DNA from: Pseudomonadota bacterium
GTDB lineage: Bacteria; Pseudomonadota; Alphaproteobacteria; UBA2966; CAIVPW01
NCBI GenBank assembly: GCA_027625125.1
Contig: JAQBXG010000011.1
Location: 1-16,634 of the forward strand
Length of the DNA: 16,634 bases
Direction of reading: 5' to 3'
Below, in pieces: positions 1-7,463 of this stretch. How positions within the stretch are numbered: the first letter of the stretch is position 1; every line of letters starts with the position of its first letter. A model generated the notes under the pieces. The model worked only from the letters and a program-made list of their open reading frames with translations. It did no database searches and was not told where the DNA came from. The position numbers and the translations under genes were made by a program.

Positions 1-1
1 C

Positions 2-52
2 TGGGCGATCCGCACCGACGCGCCGGCCTGGGGGATGGGGGAAGCGGCATGA
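2..52 (+). CDS. rsmH: C-terminal tail of RsmH (16S rRNA m4C1402 methyltransferase), partial
   Basis: Only the last 16 codons and a TGA stop are in the window; the gene begins upstream. The frame reads WAIRTDAPAWGMGEAA and its TGA overlaps the ftsL ATG as ATGA, the junction style used through the rest of this cluster. RsmH methylates C1402 of 16S rRNA at N4, and in most dcw clusters it lies directly before ftsL. The tail resembles the basic end followed by a short Ala/Pro-rich extension that I recall for alphaproteobacterial RsmH. The call rests on position and a short peptide, so it is tentative. The competing reading is that this is non-coding upstream sequence. Confidence 0.6.
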   Translation, partial: WAIRTDAPAWGMGEAA

Positions 53-417
53 CCCGGAACGGCCTGTTCGTACTTGGCGGCATCGCCGGCGCCTCGGTGC
101 TGTCGTTCGGCGTCTATGCGATGAAGTACGAGGTGGAGCGCCTGGACCGCCACGCCGCCGCCTTGCAGCGGGACATCACACGGCAGGAGCAGACCCTGCA
201 CGTGCTGGAGGCGGAGTGGAGCTACCTGAACCAGCCCGAGCGGCTGCAGGAACTCTCTGACCGCCATCTTGGTTTGGCGCCGGTGCCGGTTCGCCGCATC
301 GGCGCCCTCGACGAATTACCGTTTCGCGTGGCAGCCCAGCCCGCGAAAGGCCGGGATCCTCTCCTCCGGCTTCTCCCCCCGGCGTCGCCTGCCCAAGCGG
401 CGCCGGTTGTGAAGTGA
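49..417 (+). CDS. ftsL: Cell division protein FtsL
   Basis: A 122-residue bitopic inner-membrane protein. A short cytoplasmic N-terminus is followed by one hydrophobic segment (about residues 5-25) and then a charged heptad-like region (about 27-58) that should form the periplasmic coiled coil pairing with FtsB. After it comes EWSYLNQPERLQELSDRHLG, typical of alphaproteobacterial FtsL. The remaining 40 or so residues are Pro/Ala-rich and probably disordered. FtsL forms the FtsQLB subcomplex, which recruits and activates FtsW-FtsI at the septum. The ATG is chosen because GGGGGAA at 37-43 lies 5 bases upstream and because it overlaps the rsmH stop. The stop overlaps the ftsI GTG (GTGA). FtsL diverges quickly, so the call relies on architecture and on its place between rsmH and ftsI. 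Confidence 0.9.
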   Translation: MTRNGLFVLGGIAGASVLSFGVYAMKYEVERLDRHAAALQRDITRQEQTLHVLEAEWSYLNQPERLQELSDRHLGLAPVPVRRIGALDELPFRVAAQPAKGRDPLLRLLPPASPAQAAPVVK

Positions 418-2156
418 GAGGGGCCGTGAGCGCAGTATCGCTCATGGCACGGCTTGGCGCGGACCCGACCGGATCTCCTCCCGACCGGCGGGTCCGCGTC
501 GGCCCGCGTTCCGGACTCCAGGCGCTGGACACCGGCCATGTGCGACTGGTGGTGGTCGGCGGGTTCCTGGCCCTGATCTTCCTTTCGATCGCCGCGCGGC
601 TGGTGATTCTGGCGTCGCCGGGTGCGGTGGGACTGCACGGAAGCGATGCCGCCGGCGCGGCCGTGCCGTTGCGCGGCGACATTGTCGACCGCAACGGCGT
701 CGTGCTGGCGACCAGCCTTGCGGTCGCATCGCTGTTCGCCGACCCCAACCAGGTGCTGGACGCCGCCGGCGCGGCGGATGCGCTGGCGCCGTTGCTGTCC
801 GGCATGGATCGCGACGACCTGTTGTCCCGCCTGACCTCGGATCGGGACTTTGTCTGGCTGGCGCGGCACCTGACGCCACGGCAGCAGGCGGACATCCACA
901 ATCTGGGCATTCCCGGCATCGACTTTCGCTTCGAACAGCGCCGGGTCTATCCCCACGGGGCGCTGACCGGCCACGTCGTCGGCTTTGCCGATGTCGACGA
1001 CCACGGGCTTGCCGGCGTCGAAAAGGGCATGGACGACGAACTGAGGGCCGGCGGCGGCGCGCTCCGGCTTTCGGTCGACATCCGCGTCCAGCACGTGCTG
1101 CACGACGAACTGGCCCGCGCGATGCAAACCTTCGACGCAGTCGCCGCCGCCGGTACGGTCATCGACGTCGCCACCGGAGAAATTCTGGCCCAGGTGTCTC
1201 TGCCCGATTTCGACCCCAATCGCGTGACAGAGTCGTCCGCGGACGCGCGTTTCAACCGCGCCACCCTCGGCGTCTACGAGCCGGGCTCGACATTCAAGAT
1301 TCTGACAGCGGCGATGGCGCTGGAATATGCAACCGCAACCCTGGACGAGAAATTCGACGCCACCGGGCCGCTCCGGGTCGACCGCTTTACGGTCCGCGAC
1401 ACGCACCCGGAAAACCGCTGGCTTACGATGTCGGAAGTGTTCATCTATTCGTCGAACGTCGGCGCCGCGCGGATCGCGATGGAGATCGGACCCGAGCGCC
1501 AGCGGGCGTTTCTGGAACGGCTCGGGCTGTTGCGACGGCCGCAGTTCGAATTGGCCGAGGTCGGCGCGCCGATTGTGCCGCGCCCGTGGGGCGAAGTCAG
1601 CATGACAACGATCGCCTATGGTCACGGCATCGCCGTCAGCCAATTGCATCTCGCCGCGGCCTACGCGGCCATCGTCAACGGCGGCCTCCGGGTCGAGCCG
1701 ACGCTGCGGGCAGTTGACCGGCCGGTGGCCGGAGAGCGGGTGCTGTCCCGGGCCACCTCCGATGCTCTGGGCGCGATGTTGCGGTTGAATGTGTTGCGCG
1801 GCACTGGCCGCCAAGCCGACGCCGAAGGGTTCGTCGTCGGCGGCAAGACCGGCACGGCGGAAAAGGCGGTCGCCGGCGGCTACAACACCGACGCGCTGAT
1901 TTCTTCGTTCGTCGCCGCGTTTCCGATGGACGCCCCGCGGTACGCGGTGCTGGTAATGCTCGACGAGCCGAAAGGCAACGAAGCGACGGCCGGATTCGCC
2001 ACCGCCGGGTGGACGGCGGCGCCGGCGACGGCCGCGATCATCGCCCGCATCGCGCCCCTGCTGGGCGTCGCGCCGCGGACCGGCGGGGAAACGGAACGTA
2101 CCCGGGCGCTGATGGTTTCCCTGCCCGATCGGAGGACTGGCCGTGCGGCTTTCTGA
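414..2156 (+). CDS. ftsI: Septal peptidoglycan transpeptidase FtsI (PBP3)
   Basis: A 580-residue class B penicillin-binding protein that crosslinks septal peptidoglycan in the periplasm, as partner of the FtsW glycosyltransferase. A basic cytoplasmic N-terminus leads to a single membrane anchor (about 43-64). The pedestal domain begins at LRGDIVDRNGVVLA and includes GLAGVEKGMDDEL. The transpeptidase domain carries all three active-site motifs: S292-T-F-K, S346-S-N348 and K478-T-G-T. The GTG at 414 overlaps the ftsL stop as GTGA. In-frame GTG 426 and ATG 444 are alternative starts and would only trim the cytoplasmic tail. The 3' end overlaps murE by 14 bases. Length and motifs are normal for the family, with no sign of damage. 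Confidence 0.97.
   Translation: MRGAVSAVSLMARLGADPTGSPPDRRVRVGPRSGLQALDTGHVRLVVVGGFLALIFLSIAARLVILASPGAVGLHGSDAAGAAVPLRGDIVDRNGVVLATSLAVASLFADPNQVLDAAGAADALAPLLSGMDRDDLLSRLTSDRDFVWLARHLTPRQQADIHNLGIPGIDFRFEQRRVYPHGALTGHVVGFADVDDHGLAGVEKGMDDELRAGGGALRLSVDIRVQHVLHDELARAMQTFDAVAAAGTVIDVATGEILAQVSLPDFDPNRVTESSADARFNRATLGVYEPGSTFKILTAAMALEYATATLDEKFDATGPLRVDRFTVRDTHPENRWLTMSEVFIYSSNVGAARIAMEIGPERQRAFLERLGLLRRPQFELAEVGAPIVPRPWGEVSMTTIAYGHGIAVSQLHLAAAYAAIVNGGLRVEPTLRAVDRPVAGERVLSRATSDALGAMLRLNVLRGTGRQADAEGFVVGGKTGTAEKAVAGGYNTDALISSFVAAFPMDAPRYAVLVMLDEPKGNEATAGFATAGWTAAPATAAIIARIAPLLGVAPRTGGETERTRALMVSLPDRRTGRAAF
2131..2135 (+). promoter_or_regulatory. Ribosome binding site of murE
   Basis: GGAGG lies 7 bases before GTG 2143, inside the end of ftsI. 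It fixes the murE start at this GTG, giving a 14-base overlap with ftsI, instead of at the internal ATG 2161. Confidence 0.75.
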
Positions 2157-2970
2157 GTTGATGCAAATCCAGGCCGGCGGCGCCGACCCCGAGATCGGCG
2201 GCCTCGCCGACCATTCGGCGGCCGTCCGCCCCGGAGACCTGTTCGCGGCGCTGAAAGGCGGCAGCGCCGACGGCGCGCGCAACATCGGCGAAGCGGTCGC
2301 CAACGGCGCCGTGGCGATCCTCGCCGAACATGCGGTCGACGCGCCCGACGGCGTGGCGGTGGTCGTCGACGCCGATCCGCGCCGCACGCTTGCCCAGGCC
2401 GCCGCCCGTTTCTTCGGCCGCCAGCCGGCGACCGTGGTGGCGGTGACCGGGACCAACGGCAAGACATCGGTGGCATGGTTCGTGCGCCAGTTGTGGGATG
2501 CGCTGGGCATCCCCGCCGCCAGCATCGGCACCCTGGGCGTCCTGTCCGGCGGCCGTGAAACGCCGCTCAGCCATACGACGCCGCCGCCGATCGAATTGCA
2601 TCGGCTGCTGGCGGGCCTTGCCAGCGACGGCATCGACCACGCGGTGGTCGAGGCGTCCAGCCATGGCCTGGCGCAGCGCCGCCTGGACGGCGTGCGCGTC
2701 GCCGCCGCCGCGATCACCAGCATCTCGCGCGATCACTTCGATTATCACACCACGCCCGAGGACTATTTCGACGCCAAGATGCGGCTGTTCCGAAACGTGC
2801 TGGCGCCGGGGGGCACCGCCGTGCTGAACGCCGACCTTCCGGCCTATCCCGACATCGCCGCGATCTGCCGCGATGCCGGGCACCGCATCGTTTCCTACGG
2901 CCGCCATGGCGCCTATCTTCGCGTCGTTGGCTACCGCGCCCACGGTTCCTGCCAAAACGTCGAGCTGTAA
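2143..2970 (+). CDS. murE: N-terminal fragment of MurE as literally encoded
   Basis: Taken at face value, translation from GTG 2143 gives 275 residues and stops at TAA 2968-2970. The fragment holds the UDP-binding N-terminal domain (about 1-85) and roughly the first two-thirds of the ATPase domain, including the GTNGKT loop. It lacks the rest of the central domain and the whole C-terminal domain with the DNPR motif. The break falls inside the central domain, not at a domain boundary, so I would not expect this piece to be an active ligase alone. TAA ends no other gene in this window: eleven complete reading frames and the rsmH tail end in TGA or TAG in every case. Confidence 0.55.
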   Translation: MRLSELMQIQAGGADPEIGGLADHSAAVRPGDLFAALKGGSADGARNIGEAVANGAVAILAEHAVDAPDGVAVVVDADPRRTLAQAAARFFGRQPATVVAVTGTNGKTSVAWFVRQLWDALGIPAASIGTLGVLSGGRETPLSHTTPPPIELHRLLAGLASDGIDHAVVEASSHGLAQRRLDGVRVAAAAITSISRDHFDYHTTPEDYFDAKMRLFRNVLAPGGTAVLNADLPAYPDIAAICRDAGHRIVSYGRHGAYLRVVGYRAHGSCQNVEL

Positions 2971-2991
2971 CTGGACGGCCACCGCGACACC

Positions 2992-3588
2992 GTGCGGCTG
3001 CCGTTGGTCGGAGACTTCCAGGCCTGGAACGTGTTGTGCGCGCTGGCGCTGGTCACCGGCGCCGGCGGCGATCCGGCCGCGGCGGTCGCGGCGCTGCCGA
3101 TGCTGCGCGGCGTGCCGGGCCGGGTGCAGGAGGTGGCGGAGTTGAACGGCGGCCGCGTGTTCGTCGATTACGCCCATACGCCCGACGCGCTGGCGAGCTG
3201 TTTGCGCGCGTTGCGCCCCCATGCCCGCAATCATCTGACGGTGGTGTTCGGATGCGGCGGCGACCGCGACCGCGGCAAGCGGCCCGAGATGGGCCGGGTC
3301 GCGTGCGCCCATGCCGACCGGGTCATCGTCACCGACGACAATCCGCGTTCGGAAGACCCGGCCGGCATCCGCCGCGAGGTGATGGCCGGGTGCGAGCGCG
3401 CCGTCGAGGTGGCCGGCCGCGCCGAAGCGATCGAGGCCGCCGTGGCCGGCCTGGGCGACGGCGACATTCTGCTGATCGCCGGCAAGGGCCACGAAACCAG
3501 CCAGATCATCGGCGACGATGTCGTGCCGTTCAACGACGCGGTCGCGGCCCGCGCGGTCACCAAGGTTTTTGCCCGGGTCGGGGCGTGA
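2992..3588 (+). CDS. murE: C-terminal fragment of MurE (possible restart product)
   Basis: An open frame of 198 residues beginning at GTG 2992, 21 bases after the in-frame TAA and in the same frame. It opens at the conserved LPLVGDFQAWN segment. It carries the end of the ATPase domain and the substrate-selecting C-terminal domain (DYAHTP, GCGGDRDRGKRPEMG, DDNPRSEDP, IAGKGHE), ending at a TGA that overlaps the murF GTG. I see no good ribosome binding site before 2992; the nearest purine-rich run, around GGACGG, lies about 13 bases away. Independent translation is therefore doubtful. CTG 2971 is the first codon after the stop. Confidence 0.45.
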   Translation: MRLPLVGDFQAWNVLCALALVTGAGGDPAAAVAALPMLRGVPGRVQEVAELNGGRVFVDYAHTPDALASCLRALRPHARNHLTVVFGCGGDRDRGKRPEMGRVACAHADRVIVTDDNPRSEDPAGIRREVMAGCERAVEVAGRAEAIEAAVAGLGDGDILLIAGKGHETSQIIGDDVVPFNDAVAARAVTKVFARVGA

Positions 3589-4994
3589 GCGACGCCCTGT
3601 GGACGGCGGAGGACGCCCGCGCCGCGACCGGTGGTGAAGTCACGCACCCCTGGGCGGCGACAGGAATCTCGATCGACTCGCGCTCCACCGTTCCCGGCGA
3701 TCTGTTCGTCGCCCTGCGCGGGCCGCGGTTCGACGGCCATGACTATGTAGACGCCGCGATGCGGGCCGGGGCGGCCGCGGCGATGGTTTCGACGGCGGCG
3801 GCGGCGCGGGCGGCGCCGCAGGGCCCGATGCTGGTGGTCGACGATCCGTTGCGCGGACTGGAGCGTCTGGCCGCGTCCGCCCGCGCCCGCGCCCGCGCCC
3901 GCGTCATCGCCGTCACCGGCAGCGCCGGCAAGACCGGCACCAAAGAGGCGCTGCGGGTGATGCTGGCCGAATCCGGTGCGACCCACACCAGCGCCGCCAG
4001 CCACAACAACCACTGGGGGGTGCCGCTGTCCGTGGCCGCGCTGCCCGCCGCCGCCGACTTCGGCGTATTCGAAATCGGCATGAACCGGGCCGGCGAAATC
4101 GCGAAACTGTCGCGGCTGGCGCGCCCGCAGGTCGCGGTCGTCACCACGGTCGAGGCGGCGCATCTCGAGTTCTTTGCTTCGGTCGAGAAAATCGCCGAAG
4201 CCAAGGCGGAGATCTTTGTCGGCATTGAGGCGGGCGGGGTGGCGGTGCTGAATCGCGATAATCAACACTTCGACGTACTGGCCGCCGCCGCCCACCGGGC
4301 CGGCGCCGACGTCATCGGCTTCGGCGTCCACGCCGATGCTGAGGTGCGGCTGCGCAAACATGCGCTGCTCGACGACTGCTCGACGGTGTCGGCCGAGGTC
4401 TGCGGCGAGCGCGTCGCCTTTAAGGTCGGCGCGCCCGGACGGCACTGGGTGCTGAACAGTCTGGCGGCGCTGGCGGCGGTTTGGGCCGCGGGCGCCGATC
4501 TGGGGCTGGCGGCGTTGGCGCTCGGCCGTATCGAGGCCGGACCGGGGCGGGGCCGGCGCATCCAGGTTGAGACCCGTGACGGCACGTTCCTTCTGGTCGA
4601 CGACAGTTACAACGCCAATCCGGCGTCGATGCGCGCGGCGCTGCGGGTGTTGGGGGCGTCGGAGACCGGCGTGCGCGGCCGCCGCATCGCGGTGTTGGGC
4701 GACATGCGGGAACTGGGAGTCGAATCGCCGGCGCTACACGCCGAACTGGCGGAGGTCGCAGACGAGGCGGACGTCGATCTGGTGCTGACCGTCGGGGCCG
4801 AGGCCGTCGCCTTGCATCGCGCGCTGGACGGCGCTCGCCGCGGCGCCCATTGGGATACCGCAGCCGACGCGGCGCGGGAACTGGTCCGCATCGTGCGGCC
4901 GGGCGACGTGGTGCTGGTCAAGGGTTCGCAGGCGGCGGGCATGGCCGCCGTCGTCGCGGCGCTGGCGTCGCTGTCCGAACGGGGGGCGGCCTGA
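3585..4994 (+). CDS. murF: UDP-MurNAc-tripeptide:D-Ala-D-Ala ligase MurF
   Basis: A 469-residue cytoplasmic Mur ligase that adds the D-Ala-D-Ala dipeptide made by Ddl, completing the UDP-MurNAc-pentapeptide. The N-terminal domain has ISIDSRSTVPGDLFVALRG. The ATP loop is G112-SAGK116-T. Further on are HNNHWGVPLS, FEIGMNRAGEI, DDSYNANPASMRAAL, LGDMRELG and VKGSQAAGM, all family hallmarks. GTG 3585 overlaps the murE stop as GTGA and gives a natural N-terminus (SDALWTAEDARAATGG). The open frame extends further upstream only as a shadow of murE. An Ala-Arg repeat (residues 99-106), encoded by a hexanucleotide repeat, sits just before the ATP-binding strand. The stop overlaps the mraY ATG by one base. 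Confidence 0.96.
   Translation: MSDALWTAEDARAATGGEVTHPWAATGISIDSRSTVPGDLFVALRGPRFDGHDYVDAAMRAGAAAAMVSTAAAARAAPQGPMLVVDDPLRGLERLAASARARARARVIAVTGSAGKTGTKEALRVMLAESGATHTSAASHNNHWGVPLSVAALPAAADFGVFEIGMNRAGEIAKLSRLARPQVAVVTTVEAAHLEFFASVEKIAEAKAEIFVGIEAGGVAVLNRDNQHFDVLAAAAHRAGADVIGFGVHADAEVRLRKHALLDDCSTVSAEVCGERVAFKVGAPGRHWVLNSLAALAAVWAAGADLGLAALALGRIEAGPGRGRRIQVETRDGTFLLVDDSYNANPASMRAALRVLGASETGVRGRRIAVLGDMRELGVESPALHAELAEVADEADVDLVLTVGAEAVALHRALDGARRGAHWDTAADAARELVRIVRPGDVVLVKGSQAAGMAAVVAALASLSERGAA
3880..3903 (+). repeat. Perfect (CCCGCG)x4 hexanucleotide repeat inside murF
   Basis: Four exact tandem copies of CCCGCG encode alternating Ala and Arg immediately before the VIAVTG strand of the ATP site. 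The unit is 6 bases, so slippage would add or remove Ala-Arg pairs without shifting the frame. Confidence 0.85.
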
Positions 4995-6082
4995 TGCTGT
5001 ATCACCTGCTGGTGCCGCTGTCCGACCGCTTCGCGGCGCTGAATGTCTTTCAGTATCTGACGTTCCGCACCGGTGGCGCCGTGCTGACGGCGTTGGTGCT
5101 GAGTTTCATTCTCGGCCCGGTCATCATCCGCTGGCTGAAATCCAAACAGACGAACGGACAGCCGATCCGGAACGACGGGCCGATCGGGCATATCCTGCAC
5201 AAGCAGGGTACGCCGACGATGGGCGGCGTGCTGATTCTGGTGTCGATCGGCGTCGGCACGCTGCTGTGGGCCGATCTGTCGAACCCGTATGTCTGGATCA
5301 CGCTGCTGGTGACGTTCGGTTTCGGCGCCATCGGGCTGGTCGACGACTACCTGAAGGTCACGTCGTCGGATCATCACGGCCTGCCGATGCTGCTGAAACT
5401 CGGCGTCGAGATCGCCGTGGCGCTGATCGCCGGACTCTGGGTGTTGCAGGTCAGTCCCGAGCCGCTCGCTGCCTCGCTGGCGGTTCCGTTTTTCAAGAAC
5501 CTGCTGGTGCCGCTGGGGGTGCTGTTCCTGCCGTTCGCGATTTTCGTCGTCGTCGGCGCATCCAATGCCGTCAACCTGACCGACGGACTGGACGGGCTGG
5601 CGATCGTGCCGGTGATGATTGCCGCCGCCAGCTTCGCGCTGATCGCCTACCTGGTCGGCAATGTCGTGTTCGCCGACTATTTGCAGATTCATCTGGTGCC
5701 CGGCGCCGGCGAACTCGCCGTGTTCTGCGGCGCGCTGATCGGCGGCGGCCTCGGGTTTCTGTGGTTTAACGCGCCGCCGGCGATGCTGTTCATGGGCGAT
5801 ACCGGCAGCCTTTCGATGGGCGGCGCGCTGGGTGCGGTCAGCGTCATCACCAAGCACGAACTGGTGCTGGCGATTATCGGCGGCCTGTTCGTGCTGGAGA
5901 CCGTTTCGGTCATCGTCCAGGTAGTGTCGTTTCGGCTGACCGGCAACCGCGTGTTCCGCATGGCGCCGCTGCACCACCACTACGAAGAAAAAGGATGGCA
6001 GGAAGCGACAATCGTGATCCGCTTTTGGATCATCGCCGTCATCCTGGCGTTGGCCGGGCTGTCGACGCTGAAGCTGCGGTAG
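4994..6082 (+). CDS. mraY: Phospho-MurNAc-pentapeptide transferase MraY
   Basis: A 362-residue polytopic inner-membrane enzyme. It transfers phospho-MurNAc-pentapeptide from UDP to undecaprenyl phosphate, making lipid I. Family motifs appear in order: GQPIRNDGPIGHILHKQGTP followed by TMGG, LVDDYLKV with the paired aspartates, NAVNLTDGLDGLAI, FMGDTGSLSMGG, and the PLHHHYEEKGW loop near the C-terminus. Multiple hydrophobic segments fit the ten-helix fold, and the length is typical. ATG 4994 overlaps the murF stop (TGATG), with a G-rich run at 4981-4986 as a possible ribosome binding site. The open frame continues upstream of this ATG only through the shadow of murF. The gene ends in TAG, 4 bases before murD. 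Confidence 0.97.
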   Translation: MLYHLLVPLSDRFAALNVFQYLTFRTGGAVLTALVLSFILGPVIIRWLKSKQTNGQPIRNDGPIGHILHKQGTPTMGGVLILVSIGVGTLLWADLSNPYVWITLLVTFGFGAIGLVDDYLKVTSSDHHGLPMLLKLGVEIAVALIAGLWVLQVSPEPLAASLAVPFFKNLLVPLGVLFLPFAIFVVVGASNAVNLTDGLDGLAIVPVMIAAASFALIAYLVGNVVFADYLQIHLVPGAGELAVFCGALIGGGLGFLWFNAPPAMLFMGDTGSLSMGGALGAVSVITKHELVLAIIGGLFVLETVSVIVQVVSFRLTGNRVFRMAPLHHHYEEKGWQEATIVIRFWIIAVILALAGLSTLKLR

Positions 6083-6086
6083 CGCG

Positions 6087-7463
6087 ATGATCGGGGCGGT
6101 GGTATCCGGCGGCGGTGCGGTGGCGGTGTTCGGGTTGGCCCGCAGCGGTTTGGCGGCGGCGCGGGCGCTGGCCACGGGCGGCGCCGACGTGCGGGCCTGG
6201 GACGACGATCCCGCCCGGCGCGCGGCGGCGGCGGCCGCCGGGGTTCCGCTCGCGGACCTGTACGCCGCCGACTGGGGTGAAATCGACGCGCTGGTCCTAA
6301 GTCCCGGCGTGCCGCTGCGCTTTCCCGAGCCGCACGCAGTCGTGCGTCTGGCGCACGCTCGCGGCGCGGAAATCCTCGGTGATGTCGAATTGTTCGCGCG
6401 CGCGCGGCTGCCGGCCCGGGTCGTGGCGATCACCGGCACCAACGGCAAGTCGACCACCACGGCGCTGGTGCTGGCGCTGTTGCGCGCCTGTGGATTCGAG
6501 GCGGTGTTGGGGGCGAATTTCGGTGAGCCGGTGCTGGCCCTGCCGACGCTGGAAGCCGACGGCGTCTACGTACTGGAGCTGTCGTCCTATCAGATCGCGC
6601 TGACCACCAGCCTCGCCGCCGATGTCGCGGTGCTGTTGAACCTGTCGCCGGATCACCTCGCGCGCCATGGCGGCATGGCCGGATACATCGCCGCCAAGAA
6701 GCGGCTGTTCGAGATGCAGCCCGGCGACCGGGCCGCGATCATCGGCGTCGACGACGCCGACTCCCGCGCCATGTTCGCGCAACTGGCCGCTGATGGCCGC
6801 GACGTTACGCCGATATCCGGCCGCGCCGCGGTCGACGGCGGCATATATGTCGAACTGGGCGTGCTGTACGACTCCCGCGACGGTGCGCCGCGGGCGATCG
6901 TGGACCTGGCGGCCGCCCGGCTGCGTGGGGAACACAACCACCAGAACGCCGCCGCCGCCTTTGCCGCGGCGACGGCGCTGGGCTGCGACGAGGCCCGGGC
7001 GGCGGAGGCGCTGCTGGCATTTCCGGGGTTGGCCCACCGCATGGAGGCGGTGGCCGAAATCGGCGGCGTGCAGTTCATCAACGATTCAAAGGCGACGAAC
7101 GTGGACGCGGCCGGCCGCGCCCTCGGCAGTTTCGATAACATCTACTGGATCGCCGGCGGTCGGCCGAAGGAGCAGGGAATCGCGGCTCTGGCGCATCTGT
7201 TTCCGCGCATTCGCCATGCGTTTCTGATCGGCGAGGCGGAGGATGCGTTCGCCGACGCCCTGGCCGGACAGGTGGCGGTGACGCGCGCCGGAACGCTGCC
7301 GCGCGCGGTCAGCCTGGCGTTTGCCACGGCCCGCGACAGCGGCGTCGCGGACCCGGTGGTGTTGCTGTCGCCGGCGTGTGCGTCCTTCGACCAGTTCACG
7401 GATTTCGAAGCGCGCGGCGATGCCTTTCGCGACTTCGCGCGTTTGCTGGAGGCTGCGCGATGA
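6087..7463 (+). CDS. murD: UDP-MurNAc-L-Ala:D-Glu ligase MurD
   Basis: A 458-residue cytoplasmic ligase that adds D-glutamate to UDP-MurNAc-L-alanine using ATP. The N-terminal Rossmann-like domain begins VAVFGLARSGLAAARAL. The ATP loop is G117-TNGK121-S. Next come ELSSYQIALTTSL, LLNLSPDHLARH, KKRLF with the lysine expected to be carbamoylated, and AHRMEAV. The C-terminal domain carries INDSKATNVDA, IAGGRPKEQG and LLSPACASFDQFTDFEARG, which is diagnostic of MurD. The ATG starts 4 bases after the mraY stop, and I see no strong ribosome binding site, so translation probably depends on coupling. The stop overlaps the ftsW ATG as ATGA. Length and motifs are normal. Confidence 0.97.
   Translation: MIGAVVSGGGAVAVFGLARSGLAAARALATGGADVRAWDDDPARRAAAAAAGVPLADLYAADWGEIDALVLSPGVPLRFPEPHAVVRLAHARGAEILGDVELFARARLPARVVAITGTNGKSTTTALVLALLRACGFEAVLGANFGEPVLALPTLEADGVYVLELSSYQIALTTSLAADVAVLLNLSPDHLARHGGMAGYIAAKKRLFEMQPGDRAAIIGVDDADSRAMFAQLAADGRDVTPISGRAAVDGGIYVELGVLYDSRDGAPRAIVDLAAARLRGEHNHQNAAAAFAAATALGCDEARAAEALLAFPGLAHRMEAVAEIGGVQFINDSKATNVDAAGRALGSFDNIYWIAGGRPKEQGIAALAHLFPRIRHAFLIGEAEDAFADALAGQVAVTRAGTLPRAVSLAFATARDSGVADPVVLLSPACASFDQFTDFEARGDAFRDFARLLEAAR

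Larger units (their letters stand above)
2143..3588 (+). pseudogene. murE: murE (UDP-MurNAc-L-Ala-D-Glu:meso-DAP ligase), interrupted by an in-frame TAA stop
   Basis: Read through codon 276 (TAA, 2968-2970), this frame encodes a complete Mur ligase of about 481 residues, the usual MurE length. MurE is the cytoplasmic, ATP-dependent ligase that adds the third stem-peptide residue. Visible motifs are the ATP loop G103-TNGK107-T, EASSHG, RDHFDYH (196-202), a likely carbamoylated Lys at 212 (YFDAKM), FVDYAHTPDAL, and D399-NPR402, which marks meso-DAP rather than lysine specificity. The frame is the same on both sides of the stop and no residues seem to be missing. That suggests a single-codon change (CAA, GAA or AAA to TAA) or a base-call error. 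GTG 2143 has GGAGG at 2131-2135, 7 bases upstream. Atypical residues elsewhere are HSA at 24-26 where the family usually has DSR, and Ser193 where it usually has Asn. Identity is certain; whether it is really broken is not. Confidence 0.85.

Noticed and set aside
222..2723. 833-residue reverse-strand open frame
   Set aside because: It lies antisense to ftsL, ftsI and murE, is extremely rich in Arg, Ala, Gln and His, and has no recognisable domain. It is a GC-driven shadow.
2971..2991. Programmed frameshift or selenocysteine explanation of the murE stop
   Set aside because: The frame is unchanged across the stop, so no shift is needed. The codon is TAA, not the TGA used for selenocysteine.
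3036..3584. Upstream extension of the murF frame
   Set aside because: The frame is open through murE, but the translation is Arg-rich nonsense. MurF homology begins at GTG 3585.
4607..6460. 617-residue reverse-strand open frame
   Set aside because: Antisense to murF, mraY and murD, with a low-complexity His/Gln/Arg composition. It is a shadow of the real genes.
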